A DNA stretch of 64,000 nt, from NCBI RefSeq assembly GCF_008329645.1, contig NZ_CP043474.1, forward strand, positions 1,736,001-1,800,000. The letters are read 5' to 3'. The translations under genes were made by a program, and so were the position numbers. This document shows, in pieces, positions 25,468 through 36,647 of this stretch (its first letter is position 1; every line of letters starts with the position of its first letter). This DNA is from Mycolicibacterium grossiae. GTDB taxonomy: Bacteria; Actinomycetota; Actinomycetes; Mycobacteriales; Mycobacteriaceae. Under the pieces are notes generated by a model. That model was not told the DNA's origin. It saw nothing but the letters and a program-made list of their open reading frames with translations, and did no database searches.

Positions 25468-28400
25468 ATGAGCCGCGTGATCTTCGAGGCGCGTCGCCGC
25501 ATCCCGGTGCCCGCCGCCCGCAAGGGCACCATCAGCATCGAGCCGCCGCCCGAACTGCCGCGCCTGGTGCCGCCGTCGCTGCTGCGCCGCGTGCTGCCGT
25601 ATCTGATCGTGCTGCTGATCGTCGGCATGATCGTGGCGCTGGTCGCCACCGGCATGCGGCTGATCTCGCCGACGACGCTGTTCTTCCCGTTCGTGCTGCT
25701 GCTGGCCGCCACCGCGATGTACCGCGGCTCGAACGACAAGATGCGCACCGAGGAGGTCGACGCCGAACGCGCCGACTACCTGCGCTACCTGTCGGTGGTG
25801 CGGGACAACGTGCGGGCGCACGCCGCCGAGCAGCGTGCCGCGCTGGAGTGGTCGCACCCGGACCCGACGGTGCTGGCGGAGGTGCCGGGCACCCGCAGGC
25901 AGTGGGAACGCGATCCGCACGACGCCGACTTCCTGGTCCTGCGCGCCGGTCTGCACGACGCGCCGCTGAGCGCGACGCTGCGGGTGGGGGACGCGGGCGA
26001 CGAGATCGACCTGGAGCCGGTCTCGCACAGCACGCTGCGCAGCCTGCTGGAGGTACAGCGCACGGTACCCGCGGTGCCGACCGGCATCGACTTGAAGAAG
26101 GTCTCCCGCATCACGGTCCTCGGTGATCCCGACGAGGTCCGCGCCGCGCTGCGGGCCTGGGTGGCCCAGGCCGTCACGTGGCACGACCCCGCCGTCCTCG
26201 GCGTGGCCGTCGTCGCGCCGGACCTCGAGGACGGCGCCTGGTCGTGGTTGAAGTGGTTGGCGCACAGCGATGTTCCTGGTCGTGTCGACGGCGTCGGGCC
26301 GGCACGCTACCTGGCAGGCAGCACCGTCGAACTGCGTGACCTGCTCGACCCTGCACTGTCCGACCGCGCAAGCTTCGGCTCCGCCGACGATGCGGTGCGC
26401 CACCTGCTGGTGATCGTCGACGACCCGGAGGCGGCGCCCGACGCGGTGGTACCGCGCGCCGGCCTCGCGGGCGTGACCGTGGTGGCGCGCGCCACCGAGG
26501 AACCGCACCGCGAGCAGTACGCCGACCCCGAACGCCCCATCCTGCGGGTGATCGACGGCCGGATCGACCGGTGGCAGTCCGGCGGTTGGCAGACCCACGT
26601 CGCGCAGGCCGACGCGTTCGCGATCGCCGACGCCGAGCACCTCGCGCGGCGGCTGGCGCGCTGGGATTCCAATCCGCGGCAGGCACGGTCGACCAACGCC
26701 GGTCTCGCCACGTTCGGCACACTGCTCGGCATTCCGGACGCCGCAGCGCTCGACGTCGCCGACCTGTGGGCGCCGCGCAGCCGCGCCGACGAGCTGCGCG
26801 TGCCGATCGGCGTCACCGCCACCGGTGAGCCCCTGATGTTCGACCTCAAGGACGAGGCCGAGGGCGGCATGGGCCCGCACGGCCTGATGATCGGCATGAC
26901 CGGGTCGGGCAAGTCGCAGACCTTGATGTCGATCCTGTTGGCGCTGTTGACGACGCACTCGACCGACCGGCTCATCGTCATCTACGCCGACTTCAAGGGC
27001 GAGGCCGGCGCGGACATCTTCCGCAACTTCCCGCAGGTCGTGGCCGTCATCTCGAACATGGCCGAGAAGCGGTCGCTGGCCGACCGGTTCGCTGACACGC
27101 TCCGGGGCGAGGTCGCGCGGCGCGAGCAACTGCTCATGGAGGCCGGCCGCCGCGTGCAGGGCAGCGCCTTCAACTCGGTGGGAGAGTACGAGGCGGCGAT
27201 CGCGGCGGGTCACGACCTGCCCCCGCTGCCCACGCTGCTGGTGGTGGCCGACGAGTTCTCGCTGATGCTCGCCGACCATCCCGAGTACGCCGACCTCTTC
27301 GACTACGTCGCCCGCAAGGGCCGCTCGTTCCGGATCCACATCCTGTTCGCGTCGCAGACCCTGGACGTGGGCCGCATCAAGGACATCGACAAGAACACCT
27401 CCTACCGGATCGGCCTGAAGGTCGCGAGCCCGTCGATCAGCCGCCAGATCATCGGCGTCGACGACGCGTTCCACATCGAGGCGGGTCCCGAGCACAAGGG
27501 CGAGGGCTTCCTGGTCCCGACCCCCGGTGCGATCCCGGTCAAGTTCCGCAGCACCTACGTAGACGGCATCTACGACCCGCCGCGCGCGCCGAAATCGGTG
27601 ATCGTGCAGGCGATCCCGGCCCCGCAGCCGTTCCCGGCCGGCCACGTCGAGGCGCCCGCCGAGACCGTGCTGCTCGCCGGTGCGGCCGGCGACGTCGACG
27701 GCGAGGAGCGGCCGCCGCGCAAGCTGGTCGCCACCATCGGCGACCAGCTGGCCCACTACGGACCGAAGGCCCCGGCGCTCTGGCTGCCCCCGCTCGACGA
27801 GCCGATCGCGCTGGCCGAGCTGCTGCACCGCACCCGCGTGCCGGAGCGCCAGTGGCGCTGGCCCCTCGGCGAGATCGACCGGCCCTTCCAGATGCGTCGG
27901 GACCCGCTGCTGTTCGACGCGACGTCGGCCGGGGCCAACCTGATCATCCACGGCGGTCCCAAGTCGGGGAAGACCACGGCGCTGCAGACCTTCATGCTGT
28001 CGGCGGCCGCGCTGCACTCACCGCGCGACGTGACGTTCTACTGCCTGGACTACGGCGGCGGGCAGCTGCGGGCGATGTCCGATCTGGCCCACGTCGGCAG
28101 CGTCGCGTCGCCGCTGGAACCCGAGCGCATCCGTCGGACCTTCGGCGAACTGGAGCAGCTGCTGCGGGCCCGCCAGCACCGGGCCGTCCACGGCAACGGC
28201 GGCGAGCAGAACGACGGTCACGGCGAGGTGTTCCTCGTCATCGACAACCTGTACGCGTTCAGCCGCGACAACACCGACGCGTTCAACACGCGGAACCCGT
28301 TGCTGGCGCGCGTGACCGAGCTGGCGAACACCGGCCTGTCGTACGGCATCCACGTCGTCATCACGACGCCGAACTGGCTCGAGGTGCCGCTGGCGATGCG

Positions 28401-29433
28401 CGACGGGCTCGGCATGCGCCTCGAACTGAAGCTCTCGGACTCCCAGGACAGCAATGTCCGCGTGGTGGGAGCACTGCGCCGGGCCGCCGACGGCGTGCCC
28501 GCGGACCAGCCCGGTCGCGGCCTGACCATGGCGGCCGAGCACTTCCTGATCGCCGAGCCCGCGCTCGCGACCATCGGTGCCCTCAACGCGCGCTACCCCG
28601 GGCAGGCGGCACCGCCGGTTCGGCTGCTGCCGTCCAAACTCGTCCCGGCGGCGGTCGCGCCGCTGTACCGCGGGGGAGAACGCGTGGTCGTCGGCCAGCG
28701 CGAGGAGGATCTGGACGCGGTGGAGGTCGACTTCGCGCACAACCCGCTGCTGATGGTCTTCGGCGACGCGAAGTCCGGCAAGACCACGCTGTTGCGTCAC
28801 CTCATCCGGACCATCCGGGAGAACTCGACGCCGGATCGCGTCGCGTTCACCGTGATCGACCGTCGTCTGCACCTGGTCGACGAGCCGCTCTTCGCCGACA
28901 ACGAGTACACCCCGAACGTCGACCGGGTCACGCCCGCCATGCTCGGTCTGGCCGCGCTGCTCGAGAAGCGCCGTCCCCCCGCGGGTCTCACGCCGGCACA
29001 GCTGAGCGGGTGGTCCTACGAGGGACACACCCACTACCTGATCGTCGACGACGTCGACCAGATTCCCGACGCGCCGGCCGTCAGTGGGCCCTACGTCGGT
29101 CAGCGGCCGTGGGCCAACCTCATCGGACTGCTCTCGCAGGCAACCGAACTGGGCCTGCGGGTGATCGTGACGGCGCGTGCCACCGGCTCGGCGCACGCGC
29201 TCATGACGGCGCCGCTGCTCCGCCGCCTCAACGAGCTGCAGGCGACGACCATCATGCTGTCGGGCAACTCCCAGGACAGCGGCAAGATCCGCGGGCACCG
29301 CTTCACGCGGCTGCCGGCCGGCAGGGGCCTGTTGCTCGACGACGGGGACTCGGCCACGCACGTGCAACTGGTGAACCCGTTCGCCGACGAGGCGGCGGCG
29401 CGTACCAATCAAGGAAGGGAGTTCAACCGATGA
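25468..29433 (+). CDS. eccC3: ESX-3 FtsK/SpoIIIE ATPase EccC3
   Basis: 1321 residues in a single chain. Two membrane helices (about 43-63 and 68-86), a DUF domain, then three FtsK/SpoIIIE-type ATPase domains with P-loops GMTGSGKS (476-483), GGPKSGKT (829-836) and GDAKSGKT (1099-1106). EccC is the motor of the ESX-3 pore and recognises the C-terminal secretion signal of EsxB-type substrates through its last ATPase domain. It starts 16 bases after eccB3. Its stop overlaps the ATG of pe5 by 4 bases. Length fits M. tuberculosis EccC3 (about 1330). Confidence 0.97.
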   Translation: MSRVIFEARRRIPVPAARKGTISIEPPPELPRLVPPSLLRRVLPYLIVLLIVGMIVALVATGMRLISPTTLFFPFVLLLAATAMYRGSNDKMRTEEVDAERADYLRYLSVVRDNVRAHAAEQRAALEWSHPDPTVLAEVPGTRRQWERDPHDADFLVLRAGLHDAPLSATLRVGDAGDEIDLEPVSHSTLRSLLEVQRTVPAVPTGIDLKKVSRITVLGDPDEVRAALRAWVAQAVTWHDPAVLGVAVVAPDLEDGAWSWLKWLAHSDVPGRVDGVGPARYLAGSTVELRDLLDPALSDRASFGSADDAVRHLLVIVDDPEAAPDAVVPRAGLAGVTVVARATEEPHREQYADPERPILRVIDGRIDRWQSGGWQTHVAQADAFAIADAEHLARRLARWDSNPRQARSTNAGLATFGTLLGIPDAAALDVADLWAPRSRADELRVPIGVTATGEPLMFDLKDEAEGGMGPHGLMIGMTGSGKSQTLMSILLALLTTHSTDRLIVIYADFKGEAGADIFRNFPQVVAVISNMAEKRSLADRFADTLRGEVARREQLLMEAGRRVQGSAFNSVGEYEAAIAAGHDLPPLPTLLVVADEFSLMLADHPEYADLFDYVARKGRSFRIHILFASQTLDVGRIKDIDKNTSYRIGLKVASPSISRQIIGVDDAFHIEAGPEHKGEGFLVPTPGAIPVKFRSTYVDGIYDPPRAPKSVIVQAIPAPQPFPAGHVEAPAETVLLAGAAGDVDGEERPPRKLVATIGDQLAHYGPKAPALWLPPLDEPIALAELLHRTRVPERQWRWPLGEIDRPFQMRRDPLLFDATSAGANLIIHGGPKSGKTTALQTFMLSAAALHSPRDVTFYCLDYGGGQLRAMSDLAHVGSVASPLEPERIRRTFGELEQLLRARQHRAVHGNGGEQNDGHGEVFLVIDNLYAFSRDNTDAFNTRNPLLARVTELANTGLSYGIHVVITTPNWLEVPLAMRDGLGMRLELKLSDSQDSNVRVVGALRRAADGVPADQPGRGLTMAAEHFLIAEPALATIGALNARYPGQAAPPVRLLPSKLVPAAVAPLYRGGERVVVGQREEDLDAVEVDFAHNPLLMVFGDAKSGKTTLLRHLIRTIRENSTPDRVAFTVIDRRLHLVDEPLFADNEYTPNVDRVTPAMLGLAALLEKRRPPAGLTPAQLSGWSYEGHTHYLIVDDVDQIPDAPAVSGPYVGQRPWANLIGLLSQATELGLRVIVTARATGSAHALMTAPLLRRLNELQATTIMLSGNSQDSGKIRGHRFTRLPAGRGLLLDDGDSATHVQLVNPFADEAAARTNQGREFNR

Positions 29434-29738
29434 CCCTGCGAGTGGTTCCGGAGGGCCTGGCTGCGGCCAGCGCCCAGGTGGCCGCGCTGACGGCACGGCT
29501 GGCGGCCGCGCACGCCGCCGCGGCGCCCGCCATCACCGCCGTCGTCCCGCCGGCCGCCGATCCGGTCTCGTTGCAGACCGCGACCGCGTTCAGTGCGCAC
29601 GGCGCCCAGCACCAGGCCGTCGCCGCCCAGGGCACCGAGGAACTCGGCCGCTCCGGCGTCGGGGTGGGCGAATCGGGCACCAGCTACGCCACCGGCGACG
29701 CGATGGCCGCGAGCAGTTACACGATCGCGGGCAGCTGA
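29430..29738 (+). CDS. pe5: PE-family protein PE5, ESX-3 substrate
   Basis: 102 residues, essentially only the PE helical hairpin without a polymorphic C-terminal extension. The Pro-Glu motif is at residues 7-8 (RVVPEGL), and the type VII export signal YxxxD is YATGD at 86-90. It is secreted by ESX-3 as a heterodimer with the PPE protein encoded three bases downstream. The pair is linked to mycobactin-dependent iron uptake in M. tuberculosis. The ATG overlaps the eccC3 stop. Confidence 0.95.
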   Translation: MTLRVVPEGLAAASAQVAALTARLAAAHAAAAPAITAVVPPAADPVSLQTATAFSAHGAQHQAVAAQGTEELGRSGVGVGESGTSYATGDAMAASSYTIAGS

Positions 29739-29741
29739 GCG

Positions 29742-31331
29742 ATGACCGCTCCGGTGTGGATGGCGCTGCCGCCCGAGGTGCACTCGGCGCTGCTGAGCAG
29801 CGGCCCCGGGCCCGGGGCGCTGCTCGCCGCGGCGGGAGCGTGGCAGTCGCTGAGCGTCGAGTACTCGACGGCGGCCGCCGAGCTGACGAGTCTGCTGGCG
29901 GCCGTTCAGTCCGGCGCCTGGGAGGGACCCAGCGCCGAGCAGTACGTCGCCGCGCACGCGCCGTACCTGGCGTGGCTCGCGCAGGCCAGCGCCAACAGCG
30001 CGGCGGCGGCCGTGCAGCACGAGACCACCGCGGCGGCCTACACGACGGCGGTGGCGACGATGCCGACGCTGCCCGAACTGGCGCTCAACCACGCCATGCA
30101 CGGCGTGCTGCTGGCCACGAACTTCCTCGGCATCAACACCATTCCGATCGCCCTCAACGAGGCCGACTACGTGCGCATGTGGGTGCAGGCCGCGACGACC
30201 ATGAGCACCTACCAGGCCGTCGCCGGGGCGTCGGTCGCCGCGACGCCGACGACGGCGCCGGCCCCGGTGCTGCTCGCGCCGGGCGTCGGGGAGGCCGGTG
30301 ACGCCGGAGCGAACGCGCAGCAGCTGTTCGCACAGGCTCGGGCGGTCGATGCCGGTGCCGCGCTGAACGATTCGGACTTCCTGCAGCAGCTGCTGCAGAC
30401 GTTGATGCGGTTCTATCAGGCGTACACCGACTACACGAACTCGCTGTTCGAGCCGATCACCCAGTTCCTGCAGGACCCGATCGGCAACAGCATCGACCTG
30501 ATCACCGGCCTGCTGACCAACCCCGGACCCACGCTCGTCGAGTACGGCCCCTTCCTGTTCGCCGTGGCCTACCAGGCGGTCTCCTGGGTCGGCGCCTCGC
30601 TGACCTACCCGCAGATCCTGCTGCAGCCGCTCCTGGCCATCGGCCTCGGCGTCGGCGGCTACTTCCTGCAGCAGTACCTCGACCGGCCCCTCCCGGCACC
30701 CGACGTCGCACCGGCCCCCGAACCCGCTCCCGCCGCGCCGGCGCAGCAGACGCCGGCGCCACGCGCCGAGCAGCCGCTGCCGGTGGCCAGCGTGGCGCCC
30801 ACCGTCCCGACCGCGCCCGCCGCACCCGCCCCGTCGGTACCGGCGGGCACCGCGCCCGGCGTCGGCGCCGCCGCGGCCGCGGCGCCCGGCTTCGCGCCCT
30901 ACGTCGTGCCGGGCGGCGACGCCGGTCCCGGCGCGACGCCGACGCTGCGCGAGGGCACCGGCGCCAAGGCGCCCGCGTCGGACATCGCCGCGTCCGCCGC
31001 GGCGGCGTCGGCCGCGTCCTCGCTGGCCAAGCGCAAGTCGCGGCGCAAGCGCGCCGCGCAACTCCACGAACGCCAATACGCCGACGCCTACGCCGATTAC
31101 GAACCGGACGCCGATCCCGACCCCCGACCGGAACCACGGCCCGAGCCGCGAACCCGTGCCTCGGCCCGCGGCGCCGGCCAGATGGGCTTCGCGGGCACGC
31201 TCACCGAGGACGCCGCGAATGCCGGTGACGTGCAGGGGCTCACGCAGCTCCCCGACGACCCCTACGGCGGCGGCCCGACGGATCCGCTGCTGCCCGGCAC
31301 CTGGGATCCGGAAGGGGGCGCACGCACCTGA
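29742..31331 (+). CDS. ppe4: PPE-family protein PPE4, ESX-3 substrate
   Basis: 529 residues. The PPE motif is at 10-12 and the WxG turn is WEG at 60-62, with the conserved N-terminal PPE domain to about 180. The rest has a hydrophobic middle (about 225-310), a Pro/Ala-rich linker (about 320-400) and a basic KRKSRRKRA stretch around 430. It pairs with PE5 for ESX-3 export; EspG3 is expected to bind the tip of the PPE domain. Slightly longer than M. tuberculosis PPE4 (513, from memory). Confidence 0.95.
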   Translation: MTAPVWMALPPEVHSALLSSGPGPGALLAAAGAWQSLSVEYSTAAAELTSLLAAVQSGAWEGPSAEQYVAAHAPYLAWLAQASANSAAAAVQHETTAAAYTTAVATMPTLPELALNHAMHGVLLATNFLGINTIPIALNEADYVRMWVQAATTMSTYQAVAGASVAATPTTAPAPVLLAPGVGEAGDAGANAQQLFAQARAVDAGAALNDSDFLQQLLQTLMRFYQAYTDYTNSLFEPITQFLQDPIGNSIDLITGLLTNPGPTLVEYGPFLFAVAYQAVSWVGASLTYPQILLQPLLAIGLGVGGYFLQQYLDRPLPAPDVAPAPEPAPAAPAQQTPAPRAEQPLPVASVAPTVPTAPAAPAPSVPAGTAPGVGAAAAAAPGFAPYVVPGGDAGPGATPTLREGTGAKAPASDIAASAAAASAASSLAKRKSRRKRAAQLHERQYADAYADYEPDADPDPRPEPRPEPRTRASARGAGQMGFAGTLTEDAANAGDVQGLTQLPDDPYGGGPTDPLLPGTWDPEGGART

Positions 31332-31380
31332 ACCACCCGATGCACCAGCACCCGCACGATCGACCCCGAAAGGACATCCC

Positions 31381-31674
31381 ATGAGCCTCCTCGACGCTCA
31401 CATCCCCCAGCTCGTCTCCTCCGAGGCGGCCTTCGCCGCCAAGGCCGCGCTGATGCGCAGCACCATCGCCCAGGCGGAGTCCGCCGCCCAGGCCTCGCAG
31501 GCCTTCCACATGGGTGAGTCGGCGGCCGCCTTCCAGGCGGCGCACGCCCGCTTCATCGAGGTCTCCGCGCGGGTGAACGCCCTGCTCGACATCGCCCAGG
31601 CCAACATCGGCGACGCCGCCGCCACGTACGTCGCCGAGGACGCCGCCGCGTCCACCACCTACACCGCGATCTGA
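31381..31674 (+). CDS. esxG: WXG100-family secreted protein EsxG
   Basis: 97 residues. Helix-turn-helix WXG100 fold in which the turn is HMG (43-45) rather than WxG, as also seen in M. tuberculosis EsxG, where it is HQG. The C-terminal export signal is YVAED (83-87, YxxxD). It forms a 1:1 dimer with EsxH, secreted by ESX-3. ATG at 31381 with AAAGGA 6 bases before it. The 49 bases between ppe4 and esxG hold a ribosome-binding site; a second promoter reported before esxG in M. tuberculosis could not be confirmed here. Confidence 0.96.
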   Translation: MSLLDAHIPQLVSSEAAFAAKAALMRSTIAQAESAAQASQAFHMGESAAAFQAAHARFIEVSARVNALLDIAQANIGDAAATYVAEDAAASTTYTAI

Positions 31675-31702
31675 CGCGGACTCGAGAGAAGGGAACGCTC
31701 CC

Positions 31703-31996
31703 ATGTCGCAGATCATGTACAACTACCCGGCCATGATGGCGCTGTCGGCCGAGATGAACGGCTACGCCGGTGCGCTGCACGCCGTCGGTGCCGACGTCGC
31801 CGGCGAGCAGGCGGCGCTGTCGGCCGGCTGGCAGGGTGACACCGGCATGTCCTACCAGGCGTGGCAGGCGCAGTGGAACACCAGCCTCGAGGAGCTGGTC
31901 CGCGCGTACCGCGCCATGGCCAGCACGCACGAGACCAACACGATGTCGATGAGTGCGCGCGACGCCGCTCAGGGCGCCAAGTGGGGCGGGGCCTGA
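31703..31996 (+). CDS. esxH: WXG100-family secreted protein EsxH (TB10.4-like)
   Basis: 97 residues. The WQG turn is at 43-45 and the first nine residues MSQIMYNYP are identical, from memory, to M. tuberculosis EsxH. Partner of EsxG, needed for mycobactin-mediated iron uptake. Of the zinc ligands reported for M. tuberculosis EsxGH (H14, H70, H76, E77), His76 and Glu77 are kept, but position 14 is Leu and position 70 is Arg, so the metal site is probably absent or altered. AAGGGA ribosome-binding site upstream; 28 bases from esxG. Confidence 0.96.
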   Translation: MSQIMYNYPAMMALSAEMNGYAGALHAVGADVAGEQAALSAGWQGDTGMSYQAWQAQWNTSLEELVRAYRAMASTHETNTMSMSARDAAQGAKWGGA

Positions 31997-32028
31997 TGTC
32001 CCGCTCGACGGGCCGCCGCCGATGACCC

Positions 32029-32904
32029 GTGGCTGCTAACGCCGTCGAGCTGACGGTCGAGCAGGCCTGGTTCGTCGCGGATACCGTCGGCGCGGGCAGC
32101 TTCCCGTGGGTGCTGGCCATCACGCCGCCCTACGCCGAGGCAGCCCTGCGGGCGCCGTTCGAGGCCCGCGTCCGCGCCGAGCTGACCGAGCTGGGCGTCC
32201 TGTCGGCCGACCGCGTCGCCCCCGAGGTCGCGCGCTGGGTCACCACGACGTGCCGCCCCCGCCGCTGGCTGGAGCTGCGCTTCGTGTCGAGCCGCGGAGA
32301 CGTGTTGCGCGGCAACGTCGCTCGGCTGCGTCACCAGACCGTGGTCGCGCTGCGGACCGGCTCGCGGGTCGCGTTCACCGAACTCGACGTCGACGATCCG
32401 CGCGCGCTGGTGCCGGTGCTGACGGCCGGTCTCACCGGCCGGCCACCCGCCCGGTTCCCGGAGTTCGCCCTGGCGGCCCGCGTCGGCGCGCGGGCCGACG
32501 AGCGTCTGCGCCAGGGCGCGCCCCTGGCCGACGTGGTGGCCGATCTCGGCATCCCGCCGGGTGCGCTGCACGTCGTGGAGGCGGCGTTCGCCCCCGGGCG
32601 CAGCTACGTCGAGATCGTGGCCGGCGACCACCGCGACGGGCACCGCGTCAGCACGGACGTCGGCGTGAGCGTCGTCGACACCCGCGCCGGCCGGGTGCTC
32701 GTCAGCCCGCACCGGGGCTTCGACGGCGAATGGATCTCGACGTTCGCACCCGGCACCCCGCTCGCCATCGCGGCGGCCGTCGAGCGGCTCACCTCGGCAC
32801 TGCCCGACGGCCCCTGGTTTCCGCACGCCCGCCTCACCCGCGACTTCGAACAAGGAATGGAAGAACAACGATGCCCGAGTCCGACACCCTCGCCGACCCC
32901 GTGA
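32029..32904 (+). CDS. espG3: ESX-3 chaperone EspG3
   Basis: 291 residues, near the 295 of M. tuberculosis EspG3. The start [24 protein letters not shown] is typical of EspG. EspG binds the PPE protein of PE-PPE dimers in the cytosol, keeps it soluble and delivers it to its own ESX system. GTG start at 32029, 32 bases after esxH. The last 34 bases overlap the start of eccD3, giving a Pro/Ser/Thr-rich tail ([10 protein letters not shown]) that is probably dictated by the overlap rather than by function. Confidence 0.94.
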   Translation: MAANAVELTVEQAWFVADTVGAGSFPWVLAITPPYAEAALRAPFEARVRAELTELGVLSADRVAPEVARWVTTTCRPRRWLELRFVSSRGDVLRGNVARLRHQTVVALRTGSRVAFTELDVDDPRALVPVLTAGLTGRPPARFPEFALAARVGARADERLRQGAPLADVVADLGIPPGALHVVEAAFAPGRSYVEIVAGDHRDGHRVSTDVGVSVVDTRAGRVLVSPHRGFDGEWISTFAPGTPLAIAAAVERLTSALPDGPWFPHARLTRDFEQGMEEQRCPSPTPSPTP

Positions 32905-34313
32905 CGGGCCCGTCGGTCGTGCCGATCGTCCGGGTCGCCGTGCTGGCGACCGGGGAGGACGGGAGCCGCCTGGTCGACGTCGCGCTGCCCACCGAGCTGC
33001 CGCTACGCGAGATCCTGCCCGCGGTGCGGCGCATGGTGCTGCCGCCGTCGGACGCCGGTGAGCAGGCCGTCGACGGAGCACCCCGGCCGCTGTCGCTGGC
33101 CCCGATCGGCGGTGCACCGTTCAGCCTCGACGCGACGCTGGACACCGTCGGCGTCACCGACGGGGATCTGCTTACGCTGCAACCCCTTCCGGCGGGTCCG
33201 CCGGCACCGCGCATCGTCGAGGACATCGCCGACGCGGCCGCGATCTTCTCCGCGGCGCGCGAGAAGCCGTGGAACGCCGCGCACGTGGCCCGCGGTGCGG
33301 CCGTCGCCGTGCTCGCGCTGATCGTGCTCGGCACCGTCATCGCCACCGCGCACCGCGTCCTCACCGGCGAGCAGGCAGGCCTGTTCACCACGAGCGGCAT
33401 CGCGGCACTCACCGTGCTCGGCGCGCTGGTGACGCGCGGCCGCTCACCGCTGCTCGCCACGGCGCTGGCGGTGACGGCGCTGGCGCCCATCGCCGCCGCG
33501 TTCGCCCTCGCCGTGCCCGGTGACCTCGGCGCGGCCCAGGTGCTTCTCGCCGCCGCGGGTGTCACCGCCTGGTCGGTCATCAGCATCACCGTGGGCGAGC
33601 GGGCCATCGCGGTGTTCACCGCCGCGGCCACCGTCGGATTCGGCGCTGCCGTGACGGCCGGCGCCGCCGCGCTGTGGGCGCCGAGCCCCACCGTGCTGGG
33701 CTGCCTGCTGGTCCTGCTCGCCCTGCTCGTCACAGTCTCGGCCGCGCAGCTGTCGGCCCTGTGGGCGCGCTTCCCGGTGCCGGTGATTCCCGCGCCGGGC
33801 GATCCCGCCCCGTCGGCGCCGTCGGCGAGCCTGCTCGCCGACCTGCCGCGCCGGGTGCGCGTCGGCGACGCCCACCAGACCGGCTTCATCGCCGGCGGCG
33901 TCCTGCTCGCGGTGGCCGGGTCGGTGACGTTGGTGGCGCCGCAGGACGTCTCGGGCTGGGCCTGGTACGTCGTGGCGGCCGCCGCACTCGGCGCCGCGCT
34001 GCGCGCCCGGGTGTGGGACTCCGCGCCGTGCAAGGCGTGGCTGCTGGCCCAGCCGTCCCTGGTCGCGGTGACGCTGAGCGCGGTGTTCGCCGTCCAGGAG
34101 CGCCATCAGGCCGCGTGGCTGGCGCTCATCGTCGTCGCCGCGCTGACCGTGGTGTGGGCGATCGCCGCGCTGTACCCCGAGGTCGCGTCGCCGGACACCT
34201 ACTCGCTGCCGATGCGCCGCCTGGTGGGTTTCCTGGCGTCTGCACTCGACGCGTCGCTGATCCCGGTGATGGCCTACCTCGTCGGCCTGTTCACCTGGGT
34301 GCTCGAGCGGTGA
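32871..34313 (+). CDS. eccD3: ESX-3 membrane channel protein EccD3
   Basis: 480 residues. A ubiquitin-like cytosolic domain (about 12-105: IVRVAVLAT...[21 protein letters not shown]) is followed by about 11 membrane helices from residue 145 on. EccD dimers form the bulk of the membrane pore complex. ATG at 32871, with GGAATGGA upstream, lies inside the end of espG3. The gene ends in a 4-base overlap with mycP3 (GTGA), so translation is coupled along the operon. Confidence 0.95.
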   Translation: MPESDTLADPVTGPSVVPIVRVAVLATGEDGSRLVDVALPTELPLREILPAVRRMVLPPSDAGEQAVDGAPRPLSLAPIGGAPFSLDATLDTVGVTDGDLLTLQPLPAGPPAPRIVEDIADAAAIFSAAREKPWNAAHVARGAAVAVLALIVLGTVIATAHRVLTGEQAGLFTTSGIAALTVLGALVTRGRSPLLATALAVTALAPIAAAFALAVPGDLGAAQVLLAAAGVTAWSVISITVGERAIAVFTAAATVGFGAAVTAGAAALWAPSPTVLGCLLVLLALLVTVSAAQLSALWARFPVPVIPAPGDPAPSAPSASLLADLPRRVRVGDAHQTGFIAGGVLLAVAGSVTLVAPQDVSGWAWYVVAAAALGAALRARVWDSAPCKAWLLAQPSLVAVTLSAVFAVQERHQAAWLALIVVAALTVVWAIAALYPEVASPDTYSLPMRRLVGFLASALDASLIPVMAYLVGLFTWVLER

Positions 34314-35713
34314 CGCGGAGGCGACTGCGCGCGGGCGTCTCGGCGCTCGCCGTCAGCGCCGCCGTCGCGGTGACCAGTTGTCCTGCGGCAGGCGCGATCA
34401 CGCCGCCTCAGGTCGATGCACAGGCGACACCCCCGGCCGGGACGGCGGGACCGGTGCAGGCCATGCTGCAGCGCGGGCAGTGCCTCACCGCGGGCGTGCT
34501 GCCCGGCCGCGATCCCGGGGCACCCAACGCCAACGACCAGCTGCTGAACATCGCCGGCGCGTGGGCCTACAGCCGCGGCGAGGGCCAGACCGTCGCCGTC
34601 GTCGACACCGGCGTGCGCCCGGGGCCGCGGCTCCCGAATGTCGACCCCGGCGGCGACTTCGTCGAGACGACCGACGGGCTGACCGACTGCGACGGCCACG
34701 GCACCCTGGTCGCCGGCGTCATCGCGGGGCAGCCGGGTGCCGACGCCTTCTCCGGCGTCGCGCCCGCCGCCCGCATCCTGTCCATCAGGCAGACCTCGGC
34801 GCGGTACGCACCGCGCGCCGGCGGCGCCGATCCCACCGTCGTGCGGGCGAGCGTGGACGTCGCCACGATGGCGCGCGCGGTGGTCCGCGCCGCCGATCTC
34901 GGCGCCCGCGTCATCAACGTCTCCACGGTCACCTGCGTGCCTGCCAACACCGCGGTCGACCAGACCGAACTCGGTGCGGCGCTGCGCTACGCCGCCGTCG
35001 ACAAGGACGCCGTCATCGTCGCCGCGGCGGGCAACGACCGCGCCGGTTTGAATGCCGGGACGGCGTGCCCGTCCAACGCACTGTCGGATCCGTCCCGGCC
35101 CGACGATCCGCGCAACTGGGCCGCGGTCACCACGCTGGCCATCCCCGCCATGTGGCCGCAGTACGTCCTGTCGGTCGGGTCGGTCACCCCCACCGGGCAG
35201 CCGTCGGACTTCACCTCGGCCGGTCCGTGGGTCGGGGTCGCGGCGCCCGGCCAGGACATCGCGTCGGTGGGCAACGCCGACGGCGGCGGGCTGGCCAACG
35301 CGCTGCCCAACGACCGCGGCGAGCTGTTCGAGCTGCGCGGCACCAGCTATGCCGCGGCGTACGTGTCCGGGGTCGCGGCGCTGGTCCGCAGCCGCTTCCC
35401 GCAGCTGCGGGCCGAGGACGTCATCCGCCGGATCACGGCCAGCGCACACGGCGCGGCGCGCTCGCCGTCCAACCTCGTCGGCTTGGGCACCGTCGATCCG
35501 GTGGCGGCGCTCACCTGGGACGTCCAATCCCTCGGCGGCACGGCGGAGTTCGGTGACACCGAGCAGCCCTCGCCGGCGGTCGTCGCCGCGCCCGCGGACC
35601 CCGTTCCCGCCGACCACACCGGCCGCACCGTCGCCTTCGTCGGCGCCGGTGTCCTGCTGGTCGCCGCCGCGGTGACCGCGGTCGCCGCCCACCGACGAAA
35701 GGAGGCCCGATGA
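34310..35713 (+). CDS. mycP3: ESX-3 mycosin protease MycP3
   Basis: 467 residues of a membrane-anchored subtilisin-like protease. Signal peptide at about 1-29 (ending AAGA), catalytic Asp99 in VVDTGV, His130 in DGHGT and Ser346 in GTSYAAAYVSG, then a C-terminal anchor helix at about 440-460 followed by RRKEAR. Mycosins cap and stabilise the ESX membrane complex on the periplasmic side. GTG start at 34310 overlapping eccD3, and its own stop overlaps the eccE3 ATG by 4 bases. Confidence 0.95.
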   Translation: MTRRRLRAGVSALAVSAAVAVTSCPAAGAITPPQVDAQATPPAGTAGPVQAMLQRGQCLTAGVLPGRDPGAPNANDQLLNIAGAWAYSRGEGQTVAVVDTGVRPGPRLPNVDPGGDFVETTDGLTDCDGHGTLVAGVIAGQPGADAFSGVAPAARILSIRQTSARYAPRAGGADPTVVRASVDVATMARAVVRAADLGARVINVSTVTCVPANTAVDQTELGAALRYAAVDKDAVIVAAAGNDRAGLNAGTACPSNALSDPSRPDDPRNWAAVTTLAIPAMWPQYVLSVGSVTPTGQPSDFTSAGPWVGVAAPGQDIASVGNADGGGLANALPNDRGELFELRGTSYAAAYVSGVAALVRSRFPQLRAEDVIRRITASAHGAARSPSNLVGLGTVDPVAALTWDVQSLGGTAEFGDTEQPSPAVVAAPADPVPADHTGRTVAFVGAGVLLVAAAVTAVAAHRRKEAR

Positions 35714-36639
35714 CGGCCCGAATCGCCCTGGCCCTGCTGGTCATCGTCCCCGCGGCCATGGCCCAGCCGTGGCGCACCACCACCCAGCAGGTGGTGCTCG
35801 GCGTGGCCGTCGCCGTCGTCGTGCTCGCCTTCGCGTGGTGGCGCGGCGCCTTCCTCACGACGAGGATCGCCCGCCGATTCGCGGTGTGGCAGCGCAACCG
35901 CGACACCTCGGATCCGAAACCCGTTGCGGCGGTCAGTGTCCTGCTGACGGTCGACGAAGGTGCCGGTGGGGCGCTGCCGCTGGACCTGCTGGCCGGCCAC
36001 GTCGAGCGGTACGGCGTCCGCTGCGCGAAGGTCCGCGTGACGAACCTCGACGCCGCCGGGACGCGCCGAACCTACGTCGGCCTGACTCTGCGGGCCGAGG
36101 ACAACCTCGCCGCGCTGCGCGCACGGTCGGCGTCGTTGCCGCTGTACGACACCGCCGAGGTGCTCGGCCGCCGCCTCGTCGACCAGCTGCGCGAACTCGG
36201 CTTCGAGGCGTCGATCACCGACGCCGCCGAGGGACCCTGGACGGCCCGGGCCACCGAGACGTGGCGCGGCATGCGCGATGCCGCCGGCTATCTGGTGGCG
36301 TACGGGATCCCCGTCGACGACCACCTGGGTGACCGGCTGGCGCACGTGTGGTCGTACACCAACCGCGGTACCTGGAGCGCACTCGAATTCCGGGGCAGTG
36401 CAACGTCGCTCACCGTCAGCGCGGTCTGCGCAGTGCGCAGCGACGAGGCGCCGGGCGCCGTCCCGGTCCCGGGCCTGCGCGTGCTCGACGGACGGCAGAA
36501 GCCCTTGCTGACGGCACTGGACCCGCGCTCGGTCGAGCCGCTCGACGTGCCCGCGGTGCCGCTGCCCGCCGGTCTGCTGCGGCGCATCGTCTGGCCGGCG
36601 GGGGCGGCGCGGGAGGTCGGCGCGCACGCCCGCGGCTGA
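35710..36639 (+). CDS. eccE3: ESX-3 membrane protein EccE3
   Basis: 309 residues, a little shorter than M. tuberculosis EccE3 (331, from memory). Two N-terminal membrane helices (about 5-21 and 26-46), then a cytosolic domain. EccE lies at the periphery of the ESX membrane complex. Last gene of the operon; ATG at 35710 behind AAAGGAGG within the end of mycP3. The next gene converges on it with only 8 bases between stops, so any terminator must lie within coding sequence. Confidence 0.95.
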   Translation: MTARIALALLVIVPAAMAQPWRTTTQQVVLGVAVAVVVLAFAWWRGAFLTTRIARRFAVWQRNRDTSDPKPVAAVSVLLTVDEGAGGALPLDLLAGHVERYGVRCAKVRVTNLDAAGTRRTYVGLTLRAEDNLAALRARSASLPLYDTAEVLGRRLVDQLRELGFEASITDAAEGPWTARATETWRGMRDAAGYLVAYGIPVDDHLGDRLAHVWSYTNRGTWSALEFRGSATSLTVSAVCAVRSDEAPGAVPVPGLRVLDGRQKPLLTALDPRSVEPLDVPAVPLPAGLLRRIVWPAGAAREVGAHARG

Positions 36640-36647
36640 GCCCCGGC

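Noticed and set aside
25345..28017. An 890-codon minus-strand frame inside eccC3
   Set aside because: Antisense shadow of a highly conserved ATPase gene; the product is Arg/His-rich without recognisable folds.
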